The position numbers were made by a program, and so were the translations under genes. A stretch of DNA of 64,000 bases from Scatosoma sp045576335 (GTDB lineage: Bacteria > Bacillota > Clostridia > Christensenellales > Borkfalkiaceae). The notes beneath the pieces are model-generated. The model was not told the origin of the DNA, searched no databases, and was given only the letters and a program-made list of their open reading frames with translations. This document shows, one piece after another, positions 40,502 to 48,585 of the stretch. The stretch covers positions 3,719-67,718 of the forward strand of contig JAZNGH010000017.1 of NCBI GenBank assembly GCA_045576335.1, written 5' to 3'. Each line of letters begins with the position of its first letter. Positions within the stretch are counted from its first letter, which is position 1.

Positions 40502-41680
40502 ATGGAAAAGGAAGTATACGAGGCGCAACTGGACGCCGCTTGTGAAAAATTCAGAAAAATTTTGCAAGATCAGCTCGTGAGAGTGGAGAATATGAAAGCG
40601 CAAGGCGATTTTGTGGACTACAATGCGTTGGATTGCATCAAAATCGGCGTTTGCGGCGGCGACGGTATCGGACCTATTATTTCCGCGCAAGCAAGACGGG
40701 TGTTGGAATTTATCCTCGACGATTTGGTGAAAGCGGGAAAGGTTGAGTTTAAGGATATCGAGGGTCTGACGATTGAAAACCGTATCGCAAAGGGTAAAGC
40801 GATTCCCGACGATGTTATGGCGGAGTTGAAGGCTTGCCATATCATTTTGAAAGGCCCGACGACCACGCCGCAAAAGGGCAGCGGTATGCCTAATATCGAA
40901 TCGGCGAACGTCGCAATGCGAAAGGCTCTGGATTTGTTCGCAAATATCCGTCCCGTCAAAGTACCCGAAGAGGGGATAAACTGGACGATTTTCCGCGAAA
41001 ACACGGAGGGCGGCTACGCCGTCGGCTCGTCGGGGTTCAACGTGACGGAGGATTTGGCGGTCGATTTCACGGTGACGACCAAACAAGGCTCGGACAGAAT
41101 TGCCCGCCTTGCTTACGATTACGCGCATAAAAACGGCTTGGGCAGAGTATCGCTCGTGACCAAAGCCAACGTCATCAAGACGACGGACGGGAATTTCTTG
41201 GAGGATTGCCATAAGGTCGGGGATTTGTATCCCGATATCGTCACGGACGAATGGTACGCCGATATTATGACGGCGAAGCTCGTGGATAAAAAACGCCGTC
41301 GCGATTTCAAGGTATTGTTATTGCCTAACCTTTACGGCGATATCATTTCGGATGAAGCGGCAGAATTCCAAGGCGGCGTCGGTACGGCGGGCTGTGCGAA
41401 TATCGGTAAAAAGTACGCTATGTTCGAGGCGATCCACGGCTCTGCACCCCGCATGGTGACGGAGGGCAGAGGGCAATACGCCGACCCTTGTTCGATGCTT
41501 CGCGCGTGCGTGATGCTGCTTTCGCATATCGGCTTGCAGGAGCGCGCGGATAAGCTGGAAAGAGCGTTGGATATCTGCTCGTTCGAAGAAAAGAAATACG
41601 TAATTACGGGCCGCGATACGGGCGCGACTTGCGAACAGTTCGGAAATTACGTTATGGAAACCCTGCAAAAACTCCTTTAA
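40502..41680 (+). CDS. icd: Isocitrate dehydrogenase
   Basis: 392 residues, isocitrate/isopropylmalate dehydrogenase family. Substrate motifs: KGPTTTPQKGSGMPNIESAN, RENTEGGYAVGSSG, and NLYGDIISDEAAEFQGGVGT with the metal-binding aspartates. The cofactor site reads EAIHGSAPRMV; the residues after HGSAP are Arg-Met, neither the Lys-Tyr of classical NADP enzymes nor the Asp-Ile of NAD enzymes, so cofactor choice is unclear. It makes 2-oxoglutarate, completing the oxidative half of the citrate branch. A hairpin at 41687-41716 ends the operon. Confidence 0.9.
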   Translation: MEKEVYEAQLDAACEKFRKILQDQLVRVENMKAQGDFVDYNALDCIKIGVCGGDGIGPIISAQARRVLEFILDDLVKAGKVEFKDIEGLTIENRIAKGKAIPDDVMAELKACHIILKGPTTTPQKGSGMPNIESANVAMRKALDLFANIRPVKVPEEGINWTIFRENTEGGYAVGSSGFNVTEDLAVDFTVTTKQGSDRIARLAYDYAHKNGLGRVSLVTKANVIKTTDGNFLEDCHKVGDLYPDIVTDEWYADIMTAKLVDKKRRRDFKVLLLPNLYGDIISDEAAEFQGGVGTAGCANIGKKYAMFEAIHGSAPRMVTEGRGQYADPCSMLRACVMLLSHIGLQERADKLERALDICSFEEKKYVITGRDTGATCEQFGNYVMETLQKLL

Positions 41681-41686
41681 CAGCAA

Positions 41687-41727
41687 CCCCTCCGTGTTTG
41701 GTTATGCACGGAGGGGCAATTTATTTT
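41687..41727 (+). terminator. Terminator of the citrate-isocitrate operon
   Basis: CCCCTCCGTG (41687-41696) pairs perfectly with CACGGAGGGG (41707-41716); the tail CAATTTATTTT is only moderately T-rich. Confidence 0.75.
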
Positions 41728-41775
41728 CAGCATGCTTTTCTTTGCTTTTTTTGCAAATTTTGTGAAAGAAAGTAC

Positions 41776-41804
41776 TTGACAAGTATCATTGACGGGAGTA
41801 TAAT
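41776..41804 (+). promoter_or_regulatory. Consensus promoter of the SipW/TasA-like locus
   Basis: TTGACA (41776-41781), 17-nt spacer ending in GACGGGAG, TATAAT (41799-41804). The core from CGGGAG through TATAATGA closely resembles the promoter of the TasA-like gene at 47133-47161. Confidence 0.9.
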
Positions 41805-41815
41805 GATAATGCGCG

Positions 41816-41837
41816 CGGGAATAGTTCCCGTCTTTTT
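41816..41837 (+). terminator. Promoter-proximal terminator-like hairpin (possible attenuator)
   Basis: CGGGAA (41816-41821) and TTCCCG (41825-41830) with a 3-nt loop, followed by TCTTTTT. It is only about 5 nt after the expected transcript start and 32 nt before the start codon, so it may stop most transcripts unless overridden. Confidence 0.6.
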
Positions 41838-41868
41838 GGCATATGAAAAAAATAAGGAGGCGGCAAAA

Positions 41869-42999
41869 ATGAAATTTAATTTCTTGAAATGGAAAAAACC
41901 CGTATTCAGCGGACTTTGCATATTGCTTGCCGCGTCCACGGTCGCGCTTGGCGCGGATTCTTATGCCAAATACGCCAACGTGTTTCAAGAGAATGCGCAA
42001 GCAGGTGTAAGCGGGTTGGCTTGCTCGGTCGAAACGAAAAGCGTTTCCTCGCTCTCTTTCACCAATGCGGATTACTGGCTGAATGAAGATAAAACGATGG
42101 TTATGAACGTCGTTCGAAACACGTCGTTCGTCGTCAAAAACACCGAAAACGGAAAAACCTCGTCCGTGCCAATGGAATACGAGCTCGTATTTTACGCACC
42201 ACAGGCCTTTGCGACGAACATTGCGTTGCAGCTTTTAGACGAAACGGGCGAAGCGGCGATATTGCCGCAAATCACCGTCGCCGACCTTTTACAAACGGGT
42301 ACGTACACGACGGCGAACGCGACGGGTTATCAGTCGGTGACGACTTGCGCGGACGGTAGCACGGTGCAGGATTGTACCTTCAACGTGCAGCGTTTAGGGG
42401 AAGTCTATTCCGCTTCGTCGGAATGGAACGGCGAGCCGCTTACAATCACGGTCGAGCCAGAAGAAAAAACGCTGAAAGAGACGCTTCATTTCCGTTTGCG
42501 CGACGTAAGCGCGTATACGACGGCGGAAAACCCGACGGTAACGGAGGGGGAGCTTGGACGGCTGTTATCTCCGCTCGTTATGGAATATACCGCGACTGTG
42601 CCTTGTTACCGTATCGCGTTTCGATTGCCTTCGTGCAAGCTGTCCGCGGGTACGGCAATCGAACACGGATATTCGTTCAATATCATTCTCGTAGAGGGAC
42701 TGGGAACGGACGACGTGTTAGAAGGAACGCTCGTTGCGGACTGGGGCACTCCGACCGCGGCGAAAGGCGTTTACGGCGGTATGGGAGAAATTACGGTCGG
42801 GACTACGACGCTTGCGCCCGAAAAGATATATTACGACGAAGTAGGCTTGAACACGGAGGCTGTACGCCACGAGTTTACGGCAGAAAAGCCGTTCACCATT
42901 TACGACGGCACGAAACAAATATATTACGTTTCCGCTTGTTACAGTAAAACGTATCCGTGCTCGGTGAGCGCGAAATTCACACAGCTTTCGTGGAATTGA
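41869..42999 (+). CDS. Exported protein with SipW-type signal peptide, first gene of the locus
   Basis: 376 residues from ATG 41869 (AAGGAGG 8 nt upstream). Signal peptide: basic start, VFSGLCILLAASTVALGADS, then YAKYANVF, the pattern seen after SipW cleavage sites in TasA/camelysin-like proteins. The mature part is beta-rich (FTNADYWLNEDKTMVMNVVR; VPMEYELVFYAPQAFATNIA), with no C-terminal anchor or sorting motif. Probably secreted and assembled with the next protein, which starts 22 nt downstream. Closest idea: a minor subunit or cap of a matrix fibre. Not a recognised named family. Confidence 0.75.
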   Translation: MKFNFLKWKKPVFSGLCILLAASTVALGADSYAKYANVFQENAQAGVSGLACSVETKSVSSLSFTNADYWLNEDKTMVMNVVRNTSFVVKNTENGKTSSVPMEYELVFYAPQAFATNIALQLLDETGEAAILPQITVADLLQTGTYTTANATGYQSVTTCADGSTVQDCTFNVQRLGEVYSASSEWNGEPLTITVEPEEKTLKETLHFRLRDVSAYTTAENPTVTEGELGRLLSPLVMEYTATVPCYRIAFRLPSCKLSAGTAIEHGYSFNIILVEGLGTDDVLEGTLVADWGTPTAAKGVYGGMGEITVGTTTLAPEKIYYDEVGLNTEAVRHEFTAEKPFTIYDGTKQIYYVSACYSKTYPCSVSAKFTQLSWN

Positions 43000-43021
43000 G
43001 AAAAATCCAAGGAGAAAAAGA

Positions 43022-46000
43022 GTGGGTAAAACGAAGATGACGAAAATGATTATATCCGTGCTTGGCGCGCTGTCGCTTTGCGCGGGTTTCGTCGTGCCCA
43101 CGGCTGCGCGTTACGTCACCGAAAAGGAAACGGGACCGTTGGATTATACGGTGGCGAATAAATTTACCGTAGAAACACAGGAAGACTTTTTCAACGCGCT
43201 CAACCAAGGCTATTCGTATATCCAGCTTGGCGACGATATCAAAAATCCGCTCGTGATCACGAGAGACCCCGCAAGCTTGAATAAAGATTTGATTTTGGAT
43301 TTGAACGGTAAAGAAATACAGCGTAACAGTCGCGACCCTATCGTCAACGTTGTATCGGGTACGAGCCTTACGATTACGGACACGTCCATAAACGGTACGG
43401 GCGGTTTGTATAATCCCGTAGGCTCGGTTTTGAACGTCAACGGCGGTACGCTGTCCGTGACTATGGGTAAATTCGAGAGCGGACCCCGCTTCACCGAATA
43501 CTATTCCTACAACCTCGCCACCCGCACGAGCGAAACGGTCGTGCAGGCAAGCGCGGTCAATTACTATGAGCAAAACGGCGACGGAACGGCGACCTTGAAA
43601 AGCAGTGACCTGACGGCGGCGGTGATTTTGCCTCGCGTGACGCCGTTGGAAAACGACGAGCTTTCCGCCGATGGCAATTTGTATTTCGACGAGGCGTATA
43701 CGGCGTCCGATTACGATATGGCTGCCGATAGCTATTGCTATTATACGACGGACGAAAATAACGCCGACCATCCCGACCCCGCCACGGCAAGCTATTATTA
43801 CAGCTATTACGTGGATAAGGACGACCATTCCTACGTGGGTACGCAAGGAAGAAGCGGCGAAGAGGATATTCTCGTCACCGTGTACGTATACGAAAAGGAT
43901 ATCGAAACGGCGGCGACGAAAACCAACCCCGAGGACAGATACGCGGCGATAAAAATGCAATCGGGCGCGTTGGAGGTAACGAAGGGTAGCTTCCATACCT
44001 ATTTCGGCGTAACGCAATCGGCGTGCGTACAAACGACGGGTGGCACGATTACCGTAGAAAAGGACAGTCAGTTTTACGCGACCGTACCCTCGACGAACCC
44101 GACGGACACGGATTATTTGGAAAACTTTTCTTGGGTGGGCGGCACGTATACGGCAGAAGGCGGCGCGTCCGTTTGTATCACCTGCAACAAACCCTCCGTC
44201 GTGGGCGAAAATTATCAAGAGCCAAAGCTGAATATCAATAAAGGCACGTTTGCGGCGGATAACAACAATCTCGTACACGTAGAGGTGGGCGAGCTGTCTA
44301 TCGGCGGCGGTGAGTTCACAAAATACGCCACGACGGCAAAAGCGGATTTGACCGATAAGACCGACCTTGCGGCAATCTGTATGCTCGGCGGTAAATTTAC
44401 CTTGCAAAACGCGGTCTGTAACGTTACGGGCAACGATGTGGTGGGTATTTATTCGACCGTTACGGGCGACGATAATTTCTTGGTGGAGCACGTGAATTTC
44501 AATCTCACGGGCGGCGACAGACAGACGGGCGTTTGGGTGACCAAAGGCAAACTCGTTTTACGGGCGGATAATACCGCGACGGATGGGAGATTTGACGTTT
44601 CGGGCGAGAATTCGTACGGCGTAGTCGTCGGAAACGGCGGTAAGGTAGACGCAACGAATTACACCTTTGACGTGGCGGGTGCAAACTCCGTCGGTATTTA
44701 TACGGAAAGCGGCGGCGTCGATGCCCAAGGCGGTCAATTGATTGTACGCGGTTGCAATTTCACGTTGGAGGGTGAAAGCGCAATGGGCATACAGTCCAAG
44801 GGCGGTACGATTACCATAGACGGTACGGCGGACAATACATGTAATTTCACCTTCTACGAGCGCGCTTCGCGCGGGATTTCCCTGCAAGAGGGTACTGCCA
44901 TTTCCGTCAGTCTGAATTACGGGTATTTCGAATTTTATAAAGAAGAATGTATCGGTATTTATTCGGTGGAAGCAGGCGATACGATTGCCATCACCAACAG
45001 TCTTTTTCAATTTGACGAACACGATTGTTGCGCGGCGTATTCCAAGGGCGGTACGATTACCTCGTCGTCGAGCGTCTATGATTTTGAGGGCGAGCGTAGC
45101 AACGGTATACATATTGAAAGCGGTAAAATTACGACTACGAACGACGAGCTTATCTTCAAGGGCGCGGGCTCTTACGGTATCAATACGTTGAGCGGTACGG
45201 TCGTTTCCAACGGTACTACTTACGTAATGAACGGCGCGCCGACCTATAAAGCGGGCGGAGCGTTAGACGTTACCAGTAAGGGTATCGTCACTTCGGGCGG
45301 CTCTATAACGGTCAACGGCGGCTCGATAACAATGGAGGACGCTACGAGCTGTTACGGCGTTTACGCCTATGCCGACCCGAGCAACGACGCGAAAAATACG
45401 CTCGTTATGAACGGCGCAAAGCTGACGATTGGCGCAATGGAAAACGGCGTTTCGCAAACGACGGCGAAAACGCAAGGCAACAAATACGCTGCTTCCGTAG
45501 GCATTTATCTTTGCGACGCGGCAGGCTCGATTACCGTTCAAAACGGTATCGATATGGCTTGTGAAGAGGTGGCTATTGCCGTTTCGGCGGGAACGCTGCA
45601 CCTCAAAGGCAAGGTGGGAGCAAGCGCGCCCGAAGAGATTTCTAATGCGATTATTACGCGTAGAGCGTCCGCCGTCGTCGTGAAAAACGGCAGCGTGTAT
45701 ATTGACGACGCTTGTCAATACACGATTGAAAGCACGCTTACGCCCTCGTCTACGGATAACGCGAAAAACGCGTACGAGATTACGCTTCCGACAGGAAAAG
45801 AATTGACCGAAATCCGAGATTATCAAAACACCGACGGTCTTTACGTAAGCGGTGGAGATTTGTACGTGAACGGTAGTTTGGATTTAACGCATACTGGCTT
45901 GTATAACGACCAAGATTATTATTCTTACGGCGATTTCGTGGTAAAGAGCTACGCTGTCCGCGTAACCAACGGCGAGGTGCATTTCAGAAAAAATCCTACG

Positions 46001-47089
46001 CTTGCAAACGCGACCGCGCCGACGATTGACGTTTCGGCAAAGCAAGGCGGCGGCGTAGGCGTATTTGACAACGATACGAGCGACGAAGATACGGCACACC
46101 TGTATATGGGTAGCTTAAACGGCGGAGAAACCGTTTCCGTAAAGGCGGAGGGACAAAAGCTTGGCAACGAATATCACGCCTATCCAACGAGAAGTCTTCA
46201 CTCTACATGGAAAATGAAGCGTAGCTTGGACGGCGGGCACGCGGTAGCGGTCAACGGCGGCGCTATTACCATTTACAGCGGTTCATACCAAACGAACTAC
46301 GGTAACGGCGTGCAGGCAACGGGCGGCGGAAACGTAAGTATTTACGACGGTGTATTTTTGGGTTGGATGACGCAAGGCACGTTAACGGGCGGCTTTAACG
46401 ATACGTTCTTTACGAGTACGACGCGGTCGGGCCCCGGGGCGCATTACGGCTTAAAGGTAATCGGTGCGGCGACTGTAAACATTTATGGCGGTAGGTTCGA
46501 CGGCGGTAACGGCGGTGCCTTCATTACGGGTGTTTCAGTCAGCGCAACAGGACAAACTTATGGAGATGTTACCCATACGTATACTTCTCCCGCAAACGTA
46601 TTGATTTATAAGGGTACGTTTGGAAGCGGTAATCTCGACGGTTTCAATATTTATAATGGTAGCAACGTAGTATTCGGTGCGTATAAAAAGAGCGATTCGG
46701 CGGTCGAAGGTTGGACGGAAAGCGATTATCAAAACGCTATCAAAATTGTTGGAAACAGTTGTTCTATGGCTATGAATCCCATGGAAACAATGAATATACA
46801 AGAGAATAATCGTTATATTACTAATGCAGGTGGAACGAAAATAGACGCGCCGATTAAAGTTTCCGTGTATTACGGGTCTTACGTTGGAAAAGATAATATC
46901 GTTTATACTGCCGCCGACGCAAATATGAATATATATAATAATAAAACGAATAAAAAGCTTACGGCGTTTTATAAATATTATACGGATGGCGTGTTTACTG
47001 ATGAGCTTACGGAAGCGACGGTGACAAACCACGGTGGTACGGTAACACAGTCCTCTGCTACGGGTAATCCTACTTATTATGGAGATTAG
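43022..47089 (+). CDS. Giant predicted beta-helix surface protein with SipW-type signal peptide
   Basis: 1355 residues from GTG 43022, supported by AAGGAG 7 nt upstream. Signal peptide (MIISVLGALSLCAGFVVPTA, then ARYVTEKE). Residues about 45 to 1300 are repeated short beta strands separated by G-G turns, typical of right-handed parallel beta-helix proteins: for example LDLNGKEIQRNSRDPIVNVV and NPVGSVLNVNGGTLSVTMGK. From about residue 475 to 750 a unit of roughly 35 to 40 residues recurs: SYGVVVGNGGKVDATNYTFD, SVGIYTESGGVDAQGGQLIV, SNGIHIESGKITTTNDELIF. More than ten cysteines, unusual in an exported protein. No LPxTG, no C-terminal helix. Likely a long rod displayed on or released from the cell. 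Confidence 0.8.
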   Translation: MGKTKMTKMIISVLGALSLCAGFVVPTAARYVTEKETGPLDYTVANKFTVETQEDFFNALNQGYSYIQLGDDIKNPLVITRDPASLNKDLILDLNGKEIQRNSRDPIVNVVSGTSLTITDTSINGTGGLYNPVGSVLNVNGGTLSVTMGKFESGPRFTEYYSYNLATRTSETVVQASAVNYYEQNGDGTATLKSSDLTAAVILPRVTPLENDELSADGNLYFDEAYTASDYDMAADSYCYYTTDENNADHPDPATASYYYSYYVDKDDHSYVGTQGRSGEEDILVTVYVYEKDIETAATKTNPEDRYAAIKMQSGALEVTKGSFHTYFGVTQSACVQTTGGTITVEKDSQFYATVPSTNPTDTDYLENFSWVGGTYTAEGGASVCITCNKPSVVGENYQEPKLNINKGTFAADNNNLVHVEVGELSIGGGEFTKYATTAKADLTDKTDLAAICMLGGKFTLQNAVCNVTGNDVVGIYSTVTGDDNFLVEHVNFNLTGGDRQTGVWVTKGKLVLRADNTATDGRFDVSGENSYGVVVGNGGKVDATNYTFDVAGANSVGIYTESGGVDAQGGQLIVRGCNFTLEGESAMGIQSKGGTITIDGTADNTCNFTFYERASRGISLQEGTAISVSLNYGYFEFYKEECIGIYSVEAGDTIAITNSLFQFDEHDCCAAYSKGGTITSSSSVYDFEGERSNGIHIESGKITTTNDELIFKGAGSYGINTLSGTVVSNGTTYVMNGAPTYKAGGALDVTSKGIVTSGGSITVNGGSITMEDATSCYGVYAYADPSNDAKNTLVMNGAKLTIGAMENGVSQTTAKTQGNKYAASVGIYLCDAAGSITVQNGIDMACEEVAIAVSAGTLHLKGKVGASAPEEISNAIITRRASAVVVKNGSVYIDDACQYTIESTLTPSSTDNAKNAYEITLPTGKELTEIRDYQNTDGLYVSGGDLYVNGSLDLTHTGLYNDQDYYSYGDFVVKSYAVRVTNGEVHFRKNPTLANATAPTIDVSAKQGGGVGVFDNDTSDEDTAHLYMGSLNGGETVSVKAEGQKLGNEYHAYPTRSLHSTWKMKRSLDGGHAVAVNGGAITIYSGSYQTNYGNGVQATGGGNVSIYDGVFLGWMTQGTLTGGFNDTFFTSTTRSGPGAHYGLKVIGAATVNIYGGRFDGGNGGAFITGVSVSATGQTYGDVTHTYTSPANVLIYKGTFGSGNLDGFNIYNGSNVVFGAYKKSDSAVEGWTESDYQNAIKIVGNSCSMAMNPMETMNIQENNRYITNAGGTKIDAPIKVSVYYGSYVGKDNIVYTAADANMNIYNNKTNKKLTAFYKYYTDGVFTDELTEATVTNHGGTVTQSSATGNPTYYGD

Positions 47090-47132
47090 ATAAAAATTCC
47101 CAAAAAAATGGAAAGAATGAATACTTAAACCG

Positions 47133-47161
47133 TTGACAAAAGCAAATCGGGGGAGTATAAT
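47133..47161 (+). promoter_or_regulatory. Consensus promoter of the TasA-like gene
   Basis: TTGACA (47133-47138), 17-nt spacer ending in TCGGGGGAG, TATAAT (47156-47161). It gives the TasA-like gene an independent strong start. Confidence 0.9.
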
Positions 47162-47215
47162 GAAATTATTAAAAAATCTTTGAAAAAAGAAAAAATTTTT
47201 TAAGGAGAAATTATT

Positions 47216-47917
47216 ATGGATAAGAACAAAAAGAACGGCAAAAAAGGTCTTGTAGTTGGCGCAATGGCTCTTATGGTCGCGCTCGTTGGCGCAATGGGCG
47301 CAACGACGTACGCAAAGTATGCTTCCAACTTCGAAGTGCCCGGCAACACGGCAACGGTTGCAAAATGGGGTTTCGTTTTGAAATCTGACGTAGCAAAATT
47401 GTTTGGTGAGGAATACGGTAATGCGGCGAACGGTGTAGCGTCCGTTGTCGGTACCGATGAGGGTGTAAACGTGGTTGCGCGCAGTGCAAGCGTTGCTCCT
47501 GGTACTACGGGCTTTATGACTTTCTATCTCGACGGTACGGCGGAAGTTCCCGCTTCTTTGGATTTCGACGTGAACGTTACGAAAGAGATTAAATACGTTG
47601 ACGGTAGCACGACGTATTCGCCGATTAAATGGACGATGACAAAGAAGGTTGGCGACGCAGAAGCGACCAACGTATGGGAAGGCACGAAAACGACTTCTGA
47701 ACTGCACGAGTTTAATTTTGATGCCGAGGCAATTGATGCGGGCGTGTCCGTTGCAAATACCGTGTATACCTTAACTTGGACTTGGGCTTTTGAGGGCAAC
47801 GATGCATACGATACGCTTCTTGCTCAAAATGCGGCGAATGCAGCTGCACAAACAGAGAATATGTCCTATACGCTTGAATTCTCCGTGTCGGCGAACGTAG
47901 TACAGGTACAAAACTAA
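47216..47917 (+). CDS. TasA/camelysin-like fibre subunit
   Basis: 233 residues, ribosome site AAGGAG. Basic N-terminus, hydrophobic core (LVVGAMALMVALVGAMGATT) and YAKYASNFEVPGNTATVAKW, the conserved start of mature TasA/camelysin-like proteins where SipW cleaves just before the Y-A-K-Y-like box. The mature domain is a beta sandwich (GTTGFMTFYLDGTAEVPASL; VYTLTWTWAFEGNDAYDTLL). Such proteins polymerise into extracellular fibres. Own consensus promoter and small size suggest it is the most abundant subunit. No anchor. Confidence 0.85.
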   Translation: MDKNKKNGKKGLVVGAMALMVALVGAMGATTYAKYASNFEVPGNTATVAKWGFVLKSDVAKLFGEEYGNAANGVASVVGTDEGVNVVARSASVAPGTTGFMTFYLDGTAEVPASLDFDVNVTKEIKYVDGSTTYSPIKWTMTKKVGDAEATNVWEGTKTTSELHEFNFDAEAIDAGVSVANTVYTLTWTWAFEGNDAYDTLLAQNAANAAAQTENMSYTLEFSVSANVVQVQN

Positions 47918-47946
47918 AACTTATACATAAAAAACGATAAGCGAAT

Positions 47947-47977
47947 ACGCTCCTTGCCCGTAAGGGGTAAGGAGCGT
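47947..47977 (+). other. Long hairpin between the TasA-like gene and the anchor/SipW genes
   Basis: ACGCTCCTT (47947-47955) pairs with AAGGAGCGT (47969-47977), with inner CCC/GGG. No T run follows, so it is not a typical terminator; it could slow 3' decay of the upstream mRNA or partly block read-through, setting subunit ratio. Confidence 0.7.
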
Positions 47978-47998
47978 TAGCGATTATAAAAAGAGAGT

Positions 47999-48574
47999 AT
48001 GGCACGAAGAAGACGGTACGCCCCAAACGGCGCATATTCCTCCTCGCGAGGATATAGAAATAAGCAAGAATTTGATTTTTTCTTGCTCTTTTTCGTGTTG
48101 CTTGTTTTATTCTTGGGCGCGCTGTTGGTTTTGCCTTGGGTAGTTACGCCCCAAAAGCAAGAAGAAAAGCAAATTGTGTTAAAAGACAGCGACGGAAATA
48201 TTGCCGAAACGGAGCTGGATATTTTTGACGATACGATTTATCCGGGGACAAACGGCAGCTACTATTTTTCCATAGAAAACACCTTTGACCAAGGTTATTC
48301 GTTTGCGCTTGAAGAGTGCTTGCAGGGAGAAAAGGCGGATACGGGCGTACCTATTTTATACCGTTTGAAAATGGACGGGAAATACGTAGGCTCGGACGAA
48401 TGGAAAACGATAGGCGATATGCACTTTGACGCTTCGTTGTTTCCCGCGAACAGCACTTCGCGTTTCGTTTTGGAATGGCAATGGCTGTTTGAAAGCGGTA
48501 ACGACGCGTTGGATACCTTTCTTGGAGAAAACGCGGTGGAGTATGCAATCAAGCTAATCGTTACGGTCGAATGA
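47999..48574 (+). CDS. Membrane-anchored TasA-like protein, candidate fibre base
   Basis: 191 residues. The N-terminus is very basic (MARRRRYAPNGAYSSSRGYR) followed by one membrane helix (residues about 28 to 50, FFLLFFVLLVLFLGALLVLP) and no SipW-type cleavage box. The outside domain ends FVLEWQWLFESGNDALDTFL, matching LTWTWAFEGNDAYDTLL of the TasA-like subunit. I infer an uncleaved paralogue that holds the fibre at the membrane, as TapA does in Bacillus, though not obviously related to TapA. Followed by sipW after 11 nt. Confidence 0.7.
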   Translation: MARRRRYAPNGAYSSSRGYRNKQEFDFFLLFFVLLVLFLGALLVLPWVVTPQKQEEKQIVLKDSDGNIAETELDIFDDTIYPGTNGSYYFSIENTFDQGYSFALEECLQGEKADTGVPILYRLKMDGKYVGSDEWKTIGDMHFDASLFPANSTSRFVLEWQWLFESGNDALDTFLGENAVEYAIKLIVTVE

Positions 48575-48585
48575 GGAGATAAAAA

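Noticed and set aside
42977..44491. A 504-codon open frame on the - strand across the beta-helix gene, and similar long antisense frames opposite mfd (57711-59756)
   Set aside because: They have no ribosome sites, their translations are Arg/His-rich noise, and they are a mirror of the GC-biased codon use of the real genes.
41869..48574. Sortase-anchored pilus
   Set aside because: No LPxTG-type motif, no C-terminal helix with basic tail and no sortase gene; the peptidase is of the SipW type.
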